A stretch of 64,000 nt of DNA from Glycomyces artemisiae (lineage in GTDB: Bacteria > Actinomycetota > Actinomycetes > Mycobacteriales > Micromonosporaceae): NCBI RefSeq assembly GCF_003002955.1, contig NZ_PVTJ01000013.1:1-64000 (forward strand), read 5' to 3'. This document shows, piece after piece, positions 18,639 to 26,250 of this stretch. How positions within the stretch are numbered: position 1 is the first letter of the stretch; each line of letters starts with the position of its first letter. The notes under the pieces are model-generated. The model was not told the DNA's origin. It saw only the letters and a program-made list of their open reading frames with translations, and made no database searches. Made by a program: the position numbers and the translations under genes.

Positions 18639-19775
18639 TCACAATCCTGTTAGGAAGGCGAAGCCGTGGCGAAGAAGACCGTGGTCACGTTGTTCGACGA
18701 CATCGACGGGAGCGAAGCGGCCGAGTCGGTCGAGTTCGGTATCGACGGCTATCTGTACAGCGTGGACCTCTCCGGCGCCCACGCCGACGAGCTCCGCGAC
18801 CGCCTGACCGCCTACCGCGAGTTCGGGACCGAGCTGGGCCGCTACCACGTGGCGCGCGCCGTCCCGGCCCGCGCGCCCCGCGTCCCCACCCGCGACGACC
18901 GCGACCGCAACCGCGACATCCGCCGCTGGGCCGAGGAGAACGACCTGCCCGTCAAGTCCCGCGGCAAGCTCCCCGACGGCGTCGTCGCCCGCTACAACGA
19001 GGCCCACGCCCGCTAACCACTGGGCGATCGCGAACGCGGCCAGGAAGCCGAGGACCGCGATCAGCCCCGTCCACAACCGGGCGTCCTCGAACGCCTCCGG
19101 GATCATCGTGTCGGCGATCATCGATAGGATCGCGCCGCCCGCGAGCGCGGTGATCGCCGCGAGCAGCGTCGCGGGGGCGTCCCCGAGGAACGCGTACCCC
19201 GCCGCGGCGGCCAGGCCGCTGGCGAGGGCGATCAGTGTCCACAGCCCGAACACGTAGGCGCGCCCGCGCCCGGCCCTCCGCATGCCCGCCGCGCTGGAGA
19301 GTCCTTCGGGGACGTTGCTGACGAACACGGCGACCACGGTCGCGGCGCTCACCGGCCCGCCGCCGAGGAGGCTCGTGCCGATGACGATCGACTCCGGGAT
19401 GCCGTCGAGCAGCGCCCCGAGCGCGATGGCGGTGCCCGACCCCGGCTGGTCGGACTCGTTGGCCTGCTGGGCGCCCGAGCGCTTGCGGTGGCGCGCGCCG
19501 CGGCGCGCGAGGACCACGTTGGCGAGCGTGTAGGCGAGCGCCCCGGCGACGGCGCCGAGCGCGGTCGGGACGAGGCCGCCGCGCTCGTTCGCGTCGGCGA
19601 TGAGGTCGAACGCGACCGCCGACATGAGCACGCCGGACCCGAACGCCATCACCGCCGCGATCACCGTCTGCGGCACGCGGACCAGGTACCCGACGAGCGC
19701 GCCCGCGACGAGCGCGCCGCCAGCGAGCAGGCCCCACCCGCCTGCGCTCAGCCAGCCGGGCACCGGACGCTCCAC
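18639..19775 (-). CDS. ZIP-family metal transporter with an antisense-derived C-terminal extension
   Basis: The first roughly 250 residues are a normal ZIP transporter: eight hydrophobic segments, the helix IV metal motif ALGALLDGIPESIVIG, and helix V FVSNVPEGLSSAAGM. It should move Zn2+, Fe2+ or Mn2+ inward. Normal homologues end right after the helix GFLAAFAIAQWL. Here the frame stays open for about 125 more codons that are the exact antisense of lsr2. A stop (TAG, overlapping the lsr2 stop) exists one frame away at the expected end, so a one-base frameshift or a real readthrough extension are both possible. GTG 19775 is the start. Confidence 0.8.
   Translation of the reverse strand: MERPVPGWLSAGGWGLLAGGALVAGALVGYLVRVPQTVIAAVMAFGSGVLMSAVAFDLIADANERGGLVPTALGAVAGALAYTLANVVLARRGARHRKRSGAQQANESDQPGSGTAIALGALLDGIPESIVIGTSLLGGGPVSAATVVAVFVSNVPEGLSSAAGMRRAGRGRAYVFGLWTLIALASGLAAAAGYAFLGDAPATLLAAITALAGGAILSMIADTMIPEAFEDARLWTGLIAVLGFLAAFAIAQWLAGVGLVVAGDDAVGELAAGLDGQVVLLGPAADVAVAVAVVAGGDAGRAGRDGARHVVAAQLGPELAVGGQAVAELVGVGAGEVHAVQIAVDTELDRLGRFAPVDVVEQRDHGLLRHGFAFLTGL
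18666..19016 (+). CDS. lsr2: Lsr2-family nucleoid-associated protein
   Basis: 116 residues. The N-terminal dimerisation domain starts MAKKTVVTLFDDIDGSEAAE and contains VEFGIDGYLYSVDLS. The C-terminal DNA-binding helix pair contains the motif DIRRWAEENDLPVKSRGKLP (usually with an RGR AT-hook-like core, here SRGK). It bridges AT-rich DNA and silences foreign genes in actinomycetes. GTG 18666 is the start. The whole gene lies antisense inside a C-terminal extension of the ZIP transporter frame on the other strand, which is unusual. Confidence 0.92.
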   Translation: MAKKTVVTLFDDIDGSEAAESVEFGIDGYLYSVDLSGAHADELRDRLTAYREFGTELGRYHVARAVPARAPRVPTRDDRDRNRDIRRWAEENDLPVKSRGKLPDGVVARYNEAHAR

Positions 19776-19877
19776 GCTCGTGCCATGGGCGCCAGTCTAG
19801 GGCCTGCCCATGGATCAGCACGGTCGAAGACGAAGCGGGGACCGCCGGCGTCCCGGCGGTCCCCGTGTCGGTTTCGC

Positions 19878-20741
19878 CTACGCCGAGAGGACCTCCCGCA
19901 GCGCGGCGGCGAACTCGTCGGGCTTCCCGGTCTGGCCGTACTCGCCGCCGAGGAACGCGCCGTGGTCGCCGGGCATCACCGTCGGCTCGACGCCGATGCG
20001 CTCGGCGACGGCCCGGCCGCCGCGGGCGGCGAGGGTCTCGCCGGACTCGGCGCCGACCGCGATGACGATGCGGGTCGGGGCGGCCCGGAGCGCCTTGTAG
20101 TCGTGCTCGTAGGCGCCGCAGGTGACGATGTTCTGGCCCACCAGCGCGTCGTCGCGGGTGCCGTCGTCCTCGGTCGGGAGGCCGAACGCCGCCGGGTCGG
20201 GCGCGGGCCCGTCGAGGTAGGCCGGGGTGAGCTCGCCGTCGTACATGACGACGGCGATGAACTTCGCCATGGCCGGGCCGAAGCCCGAGGTCTTGTAGGT
20301 GTCCTGGATGTCGCGCATGACGGCCAGGGCCGTCTCGCGGTCGGGGAGGGCGCTGGCGGCGGGCGGCTCGTGCGCGACGAGGGTCCGCACCTGCTCGGGG
20401 TGCTTCGCCACGAGCGCGAGCGCGTTGACGGCGCCGCCGCTGGAGGCGAACACGTCGACGGGCCCGCCGACGGCCGCGATGACCCGGTGCAGGTCGTCGG
20501 CGTGCTCCTCGGGCGTGGACTCGGCGGCGCCGTCGGTGCGGCGGCTGCGCTCGGACCCGCGCGGGTCGTAGGTGACCACGCGGCGGTCCGGGAAGTGCGA
20601 GGCGAGCGTGACGAACCCGGCCGCGGCCATCGGCGAGCCGATGACCAGCAGCGTCGGCGCGTTCGCCGTCTCGCCCTCCCGCACGTCGTAGTACAGCTCG
20701 GCGCCGGGCGCGTCCAGCGTGTGCGTCTTCGGATCGGTCAT
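19878..20741 (-). CDS. Alpha/beta-fold hydrolase
   Basis: 287 residues. The nucleophile elbow is FASSGGAVNAL with Ser101. The catalytic His is in MPGDHGAFLGGEYGQ near the end. The strand VVTYDPRGSERS and the helical cap between are typical of the family. It is cytoplasmic, with no signal peptide. The substrate is unknown. ATG 20741 has GAGGAG seven bases upstream. An in-frame start at 20801 adds a proline-rich leader without a ribosome site. The next gene on this strand, helR, ends 85 bases upstream, so co-transcription is possible. Confidence 0.85.
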   Translation of the reverse strand: MTDPKTHTLDAPGAELYYDVREGETANAPTLLVIGSPMAAAGFVTLASHFPDRRVVTYDPRGSERSRRTDGAAESTPEEHADDLHRVIAAVGGPVDVFASSGGAVNALALVAKHPEQVRTLVAHEPPAASALPDRETALAVMRDIQDTYKTSGFGPAMAKFIAVVMYDGELTPAYLDGPAPDPAAFGLPTEDDGTRDDALVGQNIVTCGAYEHDYKALRAAPTRIVIAVGAESGETLAARGGRAVAERIGVEPTVMPGDHGAFLGGEYGQTGKPDEFAAALREVLSA

Positions 20742-20826
20742 GTCGTCTCCTCGTGGATCAGGGTTCCTGGGGATAGGACGAGACTGGATCACCGGATTCA
20801 TCGCCGCACGCGAATCGCCGAACCGG

Positions 20827-22977
20827 TCAGCTGGTGAGGACCGCGAGCCTCCCTGTCGCGCGGGTCATCCCCACGTACCGGTCCACGGCCCCTTCGATGC
20901 CGGTGCCGAACCCGTCCGGGTTCACGAGGACCACGAGGTCGAATTCGAGGCCCTTCGACAGCTCGGGCGTGAGCGAGCGGACGCGCGGCGGCGGCGTGAA
21001 GTCCGCAGCGCCGATGACGCACGCGGTGCCGTCGGCGTGCGCCGCGAGCCACTCCTCCAGGATCGCGTCGAGGTCCGCGAGCGGGCCGTGCGTCACGGGA
21101 ATGCCGCTGCGGCGCACCGAGGTCGGCACGTTCGCGTCGGGGAGCGCCTCCCGGATGACGCGTTCTGCCTCGGCCATGACCTCCTCGGGCGTGCGGTAGT
21201 TGATGCTCAGCGAGCTGATATCGATGCGGCCCATGCCGACCCGTTCCAAGCGCTCGGTCCACGACTCGGTGAACCCGTGGCGGGCCTGGGCGCGGTCGCC
21301 GACGATCGTGAACGACCGCGACGGGCAGCGCTGGAGCAGCATCTGCCACTCGGCGTCGGTCAGCTCCTGCGCCTCGTCCACCACGACGTGCGCGAACGGG
21401 CCCGCGAGCAGGTCGGGGGCGGCGGTCTCCAGGTCCTCGTAGTGGACCAGGGCGTCCTGGAGGTCGAGTCCCTTGAGGAGGATCATCTCCTCGACGTTCC
21501 CGTCGCCCGCTTCGAGGAGGTCCTCCACGACCTTGTCGATGACCTCGCGCTCGGAGGCGATCTCGGCCTCGCGGCGGCGGGCGTTGCGGGAGGCCTCGGG
21601 GTCGCCGAGGCGGCGGCGGGCGGCGTCGAGCAGCGGCAGGTCGGACGCGGTCCACGCGAACGGGTCCTTGCGTTGCAGCCGTTGCACTTCGTCGTCGCTG
21701 AGGTGCGGGGCGCACCAGGCGAGGAATTCCGGGGAGGCCCAGAACGCGGCGACGAGGTCGGCGGGCTCGATGACCGGCCAGGCCTTGTCGAACGCGGCCA
21801 GGAGCTCGCGGTTGCGGGCGAGGGACCGGCGCAGCAGGTCCTCGGAGACGTCGGCGTCGTCGGGGAGCTTCGCCAGCACGATCTCGGCGAGCTCCTGCCA
21901 GACCTGGTCGCGCGCTTCGTTGTGCGCGATCCCCGACTCGGCCGCGGCGAACGCGTCGGCCCAGTCGGCGGCGCTGAGGTACACGTCGCCCCAGTTGGTC
22001 TCGACGCGCAGGCCGCGCTTCGGCGGCTGCTCGTACCGGCGGGCGGCGGGCTCGATGGCGCGCACGAGGTCCGCGCTCGCCTTGAGCCGTGCGACCTCCG
22101 GGTCGGTCTCGGCCGCGGCGTCGGCGCCGCCGGGCACGAGGTCGCGCAGCGTGCAGGTCTGGACGCCCTCCTCGCCGAGGCTGGGGAGCACGTCGGAGAC
22201 GTACGCGAGGTACGGCTCCGAGGGGCCGACCACGAGCACGTCGCCGCGGTGGTGGCCCAGGCGCGGATCGGAGTACAGCAGGTAGGCGGCGCGGTGGAGC
22301 GCGACGACGGTCTTGCCGGTGCCGGGGCCGCCGTCTACGACGAGCGCGCCGCCCGACCCGGCGCGGATGATCGCGTCCTGGTCGGCCTGGATGGTGCCCA
22401 GGACGTCGCGCATTCGGTCGGAGCGCTCGGTGCCGAGGCTGGCGATGAACGCGGACTGGTCGTCGAGCGCGGCGGCGTGGCCGGTGAACCCGTCGGCGGT
22501 GAAGACCTCGTCCCAGTAGTCGGTGATCCGGTCGCCGGTCCAGCGGTAGCGGCGGCGGCTCTCCAGGCCCATCGGATCGCCGTGCGTCGCACCGAAGAAC
22601 GGCTCGGCCGCGGGGGAGCGCCAGTCCACGAGGAGGCGCCGGCCCTGCCCGTCGGTGAGGCCGATCCGCCCGATGTAGACGGTGTCGCCCGCGTTGTCGA
22701 CGGCCTTGCCGAGGCACAGATCCAGGCCGTACCGGCGCAAGGTCTGGAGCCGGTTCGTCAGCCGGTGGATGTCGCGGTCGCGGTCGGCGGCGTGCTGGCC
22801 GTCGTACTGGCCCGACCCGCCCTCGGCCTTGAGCGTCTCCTCCAGGCGCGCGGACAGGTCCGCGATGGACGCCTCCAGGCTCGCCGCGATGGCGGCGAAG
22901 TGCCGCTCGTCGTCGGCGATGAGCGCCGGATCGGCTTTGGCCGCAAGGCGGTCGGGGAGCGCGAACGGACTCGTCAA
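20827..22977 (-). CDS. helR: HelR-type RNA polymerase-associated helicase-like ATPase
   Basis: 716 residues. Superfamily 1 motifs are GGPGTGKTVVAL (Walker A), HVVVDEAQELTDAEW (motif II), VGDRAQARHGF (motif III), LSINYRTPEEVM (motif IV) and the late DRYVGMTRA. The N-terminal coiled coil (about 20-110) is the arm that enters the polymerase secondary channel in HelD proteins. HelD/HelR proteins free stalled or inhibited RNA polymerase. Actinobacterial HelR is reported to displace rifamycins. TTG 22977 starts three bases before the end of the upstream glycosyltransferase stop region, with GAAGGGAA as ribosome site. Assignment as HelR rather than HelD rests on the neighbour. Confidence 0.85.
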   Translation of the reverse strand: MTSPFALPDRLAAKADPALIADDERHFAAIAASLEASIADLSARLEETLKAEGGSGQYDGQHAADRDRDIHRLTNRLQTLRRYGLDLCLGKAVDNAGDTVYIGRIGLTDGQGRRLLVDWRSPAAEPFFGATHGDPMGLESRRRYRWTGDRITDYWDEVFTADGFTGHAAALDDQSAFIASLGTERSDRMRDVLGTIQADQDAIIRAGSGGALVVDGGPGTGKTVVALHRAAYLLYSDPRLGHHRGDVLVVGPSEPYLAYVSDVLPSLGEEGVQTCTLRDLVPGGADAAAETDPEVARLKASADLVRAIEPAARRYEQPPKRGLRVETNWGDVYLSAADWADAFAAAESGIAHNEARDQVWQELAEIVLAKLPDDADVSEDLLRRSLARNRELLAAFDKAWPVIEPADLVAAFWASPEFLAWCAPHLSDDEVQRLQRKDPFAWTASDLPLLDAARRRLGDPEASRNARRREAEIASEREVIDKVVEDLLEAGDGNVEEMILLKGLDLQDALVHYEDLETAAPDLLAGPFAHVVVDEAQELTDAEWQMLLQRCPSRSFTIVGDRAQARHGFTESWTERLERVGMGRIDISSLSINYRTPEEVMAEAERVIREALPDANVPTSVRRSGIPVTHGPLADLDAILEEWLAAHADGTACVIGAADFTPPPRVRSLTPELSKGLEFDLVVLVNPDGFGTGIEGAVDRYVGMTRATGRLAVLTS

Positions 22978-22978
22978 T

Positions 22979-24184
22979 TCAGTTCCCTTCGATGAGGAGG
23001 CGCGCGGCGCGCTCGGCGCCGTCGGTGCGGATGCGTCCGGCGAGTGCAGCGGCACGCTCTTTCGTCTCGGGCGCCAGGGCGATGCGGAGCGCCGCGGTCA
23101 TCGATTCGTACGTCGGGTTCGGACCGTCATGGGCCGCACCGACGCCGAGCGCGGCGACGCGCCCGGCCCAGTACGGCTGGTCGGCGATCTGCGGCACCAC
23201 GACCTGCGGCGCGCCCGCGAGCGCGGCCTTGTGGGTGGTCCCGGCCCCGCCGTGGTGGACCACGGCGGCGACGCGCGCGAAGAGCCTGCGGTGGTTGGCC
23301 TCGCCCACGGCGAAGGCGTCGTCCCCGCCGTCGGGCGCCAGGTCGGCCCAGCCGCGCGAGACGATCACCCGGCGGCCCTGGTCGCGGATCGCCGCGACGG
23401 CCGCTTCGGCCGCGTCCCGGCCCGACTGGAACGGCATCGACCCGAAGCCCACGTACACGGGGGCTTCGCCCGCGTCGAGGAACGCCTCCAGGTCCGCGGG
23501 GAGCGGCCGGTCGTCGGGCGCGAACCACGCGCCGGTGTGTTCGACCTCGTAGCCCGGCGCGGGCGTCCACGGGCCCAGCTCCGGGTCGGTGGCGAGCCAG
23601 GGGCGGTGGTCGAGCAGGTAGGTGCGCACGTCGGCGACGGGTTTCATGCCGAGTTCGGCACGGCGCTCGTTCAGCGGCGGCCCGTACAGGGCGTGGAGGT
23701 TCTCGCGGTCGACCTCCCACAGCTTGAGGTTGTCGGTCTCGCCCTCGGGGAACGGCTTCCCGGGTCGGCCGTGCGGGCGCACGTGGGGCGACGGCAGCAC
23801 GCCGGGGACGAAGCCCGCGTACACGAACCGCGTCCCGAGCCGCTCCGCCGCGAGCCTCGCCCCGACCGGCGGCAGGCCGGTCCCGAGGACGGCGTCGCAG
23901 CCCTCGCCCGCGGCCGCGACCGCGGTGTACTGGGCCTCGACGAGCCCGTATGCGCGCCGGGGCGCGTCGGCCGTCGACGGCGGTTTCGGCCCGCTGATCT
24001 GCGGGCGCACCGGCGCCCCCATCGGCACCAGCTCGACGCCGAGCCCGCCGAGGAGCTGCGCGAACTCCTCGTCCGGCGGCGCGCACACCACCGCCTCGGC
24101 GCCCTGCGCGCGCAGCGCCGCGGCCAGCCCCGCGATCGGCTCGACGTCCCCGCGCGACCCGAAGGTCGTCATCAGAAATCGCAT
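22979..24184 (-). CDS. GT1-family glycosyltransferase, probable rifamycin-type inactivating enzyme
   Basis: 401 residues. The N-terminus MRFLMTTFGSRGDVEPIAG is the family acceptor-domain signature. The nucleotide-sugar motif VVHHGGAGTTHKAALAGAP is followed by QIADQPYWAGRVAALG. It resembles macrolide and rifamycin glycosyltransferases that modify hydroxyls of antibiotics using UDP-glucose. The same-strand helR starts one base after its stop, so they form a two-gene operon. Rifamycin resistance is inferred from that pairing; modification of another natural product is possible. ATG 24184 was chosen. A frame extending to 24364 has no ribosome site. Confidence 0.85.
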   Translation of the reverse strand: MRFLMTTFGSRGDVEPIAGLAAALRAQGAEAVVCAPPDEEFAQLLGGLGVELVPMGAPVRPQISGPKPPSTADAPRRAYGLVEAQYTAVAAAGEGCDAVLGTGLPPVGARLAAERLGTRFVYAGFVPGVLPSPHVRPHGRPGKPFPEGETDNLKLWEVDRENLHALYGPPLNERRAELGMKPVADVRTYLLDHRPWLATDPELGPWTPAPGYEVEHTGAWFAPDDRPLPADLEAFLDAGEAPVYVGFGSMPFQSGRDAAEAAVAAIRDQGRRVIVSRGWADLAPDGGDDAFAVGEANHRRLFARVAAVVHHGGAGTTHKAALAGAPQVVVPQIADQPYWAGRVAALGVGAAHDGPNPTYESMTAALRIALAPETKERAAALAGRIRTDGAERAARLLIEGN

Positions 24185-24464
24185 TCCCGGCTCCCGTCTC
24201 GTGGTCAGGATGCATATTGTGCAGCAGGTCAGAGGGCATTTGCGCACCCCGATGCACCCGGCGGCGCGGGAGTCGTTGTATAAACTGAAGTGGGAAGGAG
24301 CGATGGGCCCCCTCCCTTCGCCGTTCCCGGGCCCGGAACGGCGCTCCGGGCGGTCCGCCCCCACACTCCGAAAAGCACGGTCGGGAATCGGTGTTCATCG
24401 ATCCATTTCGGGTACCTCCGTCGCAGGCCGACACCCCGGTCGGCCCTGACGTGAGGAGCCCTCC
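24185..24464. other. Divergent intergenic region upstream of the glycosyltransferase-helR operon
   Basis: This 280-base gap holds the promoter(s) of the resistance-like operon and of the small membrane protein gene. Minus strand: TTTATACAACG near 24285-24295 looks like a -10 region. A GC-rich imperfect dyad reading GGGGTGCGCAAATGCCC on the minus strand (about 24234-24250) could be the regulatory element expected for rifamycin-responsive genes. A stem GCCGTTCC/GGAACGGC lies at 24320-24342. No further gene was recognised. Confidence 0.4.
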
Positions 24465-24629
24465 ATGGCCGCGTTCCAAGCCCTGTTCTACCTGATCGCC
24501 ATCGTCCTGCTGGTGATCGCCGCCCTGCCGCTCGGCCCGCGCCGCACCCGCGGCATCGGCCTCGGCCTGCTCGCCGCGGCCTTCGCCCTGACCGCGTTCG
24601 CGGCCCCGACGATCGACGCCGCGTTCTGA
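24465..24629 (+). CDS. Small hypothetical membrane protein
   Basis: 54 residues starting MAAFQALFYLIAIVLLVIAA. Two hydrophobic helices (about 4-22 and 33-50) are separated by a short basic loop (PRRTR), giving a predicted hairpin topology. ATG 24465 is preceded by GTGAGGAGCC, a good ribosome site, and codon usage is GC3-rich like the neighbours. It ends eight bases before the end of the convergent SMR gene. Function is unknown. Confidence 0.7.
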   Translation: MAAFQALFYLIAIVLLVIAALPLGPRRTRGIGLGLLAAAFALTAFAAPTIDAAF

Positions 24630-24636
24630 CGCCGCC

Positions 24637-24951
24637 CTAGTGCAGGAACTTCAGTCCCATCACGCCCGCGACGATGAGGAGCAGGCACAGCATCCGCGGG
24701 ACGGTCGCGGGTTCGCCGAGGACGGCCATGCCGTACACGGCGGTCCCGACCGCCCCGATGCCGACCCACACCGCGTAGCCGGTGCCGATCGGGATGCTGC
24801 GCATGGCGTAGGCCAGCCCGGCCATCGACCCGGCGAGCGCGACGAAGAACAGCAGGCTCGGCCGCAGCTTCGAGAGGCCCGACGAGGCCCCGAGCGCGGC
24901 GGCCCAGACGGTTTCGAGGATTCCGGAGAGAATGAGGACGACCCATGCCAT
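24637..24951 (-). CDS. sugE: Small multidrug resistance (SMR) family exporter, probable guanidinium exporter (Gdx/SugE type)
   Basis: 104 residues, four membrane helices. The essential membrane glutamate is Glu13 in GILETVWAAALG. The helix-3 signature GTGYAVWVGIGAVGTAVYG is the Gdx/SugE form. Dual-topology dimers export guanidinium ions in exchange for protons. The assignment to guanidinium is strengthened by a guanidine-III riboswitch directly upstream. ATG 24951 has GGAGGT seven bases upstream, and that sequence is the part controlled by the riboswitch. Confidence 0.92.
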   Translation of the reverse strand: MAWVVLILSGILETVWAAALGASSGLSKLRPSLLFFVALAGSMAGLAYAMRSIPIGTGYAVWVGIGAVGTAVYGMAVLGEPATVPRMLCLLLIVAGVMGLKFLH

Positions 24952-24957
24952 GGCGGC

Positions 24958-25025
24958 ACCTCCAAGACGAGCGCTGATATCTGCTCCGCCGTCTTGTCGT
25001 GACCGGGTACGGCGAACTCGTCCGG
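24958..25025 (-). promoter_or_regulatory. Guanidine-III (ykkC-III) riboswitch controlling the SMR exporter
   Basis: Minus-strand 5' leader. The aptamer (25025 to about 24986) reads CCGGACGAG, then CGCCGTACCCGG, then ACAAGACGGCGG. This is nearly the same as the ykkC-III consensus and the Thermobifida fusca aptamer as I remember it. The strand CAAGACG (24996-24990) can instead pair with CGTCTTG (24969-24963), which touches the Shine-Dalgarno GGAGGT (24963-24958). Guanidine binding would hold CAAGACG in the aptamer pseudoknot and free the ribosome site, so translation would be switched on. Confidence 0.9.
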
Positions 25026-25135
25026 GGCGTCGACCAGGGGCCGCGTCCGCCTCCAGGGTAGCTCGATTCAGCGGAACGGGCCAGCGGGCCGAGCGCCGCC
25101 GGTACGCTGCTGCGGTCGACCGCGCTGGAGGGGCA

Positions 25136-25609
25136 ATGAGCAGCAACGACTTCGTCTACGTCACGCACGTCAGGACCACGCCGGAACGGCTGTGGCAAGC
25201 GCTGACCGAACCCGAGTTCACGACCCGGTACTGGGGAGTCGCGTTCGACACCGACTGGACGCCCGGCTCGCCGATGGCGTGGGCCGAGGGCGGCGCGACC
25301 ACCGCGGCGCCGGGCCAGGAGGTCCTCGAATACGACCCGCCGCGGCGCCTGTCGTACACGTGGCACACGTTCACGCCCGAATGGGCCGCGCGCGCCGGCG
25401 TCGCCGAGGACGTGCTCGCGAAGCTCGCCGCCGAGCCGCGCTCGAAGGTCCGCTTCGAGCTCGAACCCGCCGGTGACGCCGTCAAGCTCACGGTCGTCCA
25501 CGACGGCTTCCCCGACGGGAGCACCGCCCGCGAGATGGTCTCCGAGGGCTGGCCCGCGCTCCTGTCGAGCCTGAAGTCGCTCCTGGAGACCGGCGAGCCG
25601 CTGTCTTAG
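25136..25609 (+). CDS. SRPBCC / AHSA1-like domain protein
   Basis: 157 residues. The sequence VYVTHVRTTPERLWQALTEP is the opening of START-like AHSA1 proteins, and LEYDPPRRLSYTWHTF and LTVVHDGF with SEGWPALLSSLKSLLE complete the fold. The hydrophobic cavity binds unknown small ligands. In actinobacteria such genes often pair with an ArsR regulator, but none is adjacent here. ATG 25136 follows GGAGGGG. The last bases overlap the end of the convergent response-regulator gene. Confidence 0.87.
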   Translation: MSSNDFVYVTHVRTTPERLWQALTEPEFTTRYWGVAFDTDWTPGSPMAWAEGGATTAAPGQEVLEYDPPRRLSYTWHTFTPEWAARAGVAEDVLAKLAAEPRSKVRFELEPAGDAVKLTVVHDGFPDGSTAREMVSEGWPALLSSLKSLLETGEPLS

Positions 25610-26250
25610 GGGACGCGGCCCGTCTCGTAGGCCCACATCGCCGCCTCGACCCGGTTGCGCACGCCGAGCTTCGCGAGGACGCCTGCGATGTGGGTCTTCA
25701 CCGTCCCGAGCGAGAGGTAGAGCCGCTCGCCGATCTCGGTGTTCGTCAGGCCCGTCGCGAGCAGCGCGAGGACCTCCTCCTCCCGCGCCGTGAGCGGCGG
25801 GCTCGGCTGCCGCACCTGCTTCGCGGGGCGCGAGAACTCGCCGAGGAGCCGGGCGGTGACCTGCGGGGAGATGAGCGCGTCGCCGTTCGCGGCGGCGCGC
25901 ACGGCCTCGCCGATGAGCTGCGGGCCCGACTCCTTGAGCAGGAATCCCTTGGCGCCCGCGCGGAGCGCGCCGTGCACGTACTCGTCGAGGTCGAACGTGG
26001 TGATGACGACGACCGCGATCGGCTCGGCGATCCGCTCCCCGGCGAGCAGCGAGGTCGCCTCGATCCCGTTGAGCCCCGGCATCCTGATGTCGAGGAGCGC
26101 CACGTCGGGGCGCAGCGCCTGCGCGAGCCGCACCGCCTCGACGCCGTCGGCGGCCTCGCCGACCACGTCCACATCGGGCAGCGACTGGAGCAGGAGCCGC
26201 AGGCCGGTGCGCACGGGCTCCTGGTCGTCGGCGACGAGCACCCGGATCAT
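25606..26250 (-). CDS. NarL/LuxR-family response regulator
   Basis: 214 residues. The receiver has VADDQEPVRTG, the phospho-acceptor Asp in VALLDIRMPGLNG near 54, and Lys in GFLLKESGPQ. The LuxR helix-turn-helix is LTAREEEVLALLATGLTNTE. ATG 26250 overlaps the stop of the kinase gene upstream. It forms a three-gene coupled operon with the kinase and a DUF2306 membrane protein. Confidence 0.93.
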   Translation of the reverse strand: MIRVLVADDQEPVRTGLRLLLQSLPDVDVVGEAADGVEAVRLAQALRPDVALLDIRMPGLNGIEATSLLAGERIAEPIAVVVITTFDLDEYVHGALRAGAKGFLLKESGPQLIGEAVRAAANGDALISPQVTARLLGEFSRPAKQVRQPSPPLTAREEEVLALLATGLTNTEIGERLYLSLGTVKTHIAGVLAKLGVRNRVEAAMWAYETGRVP

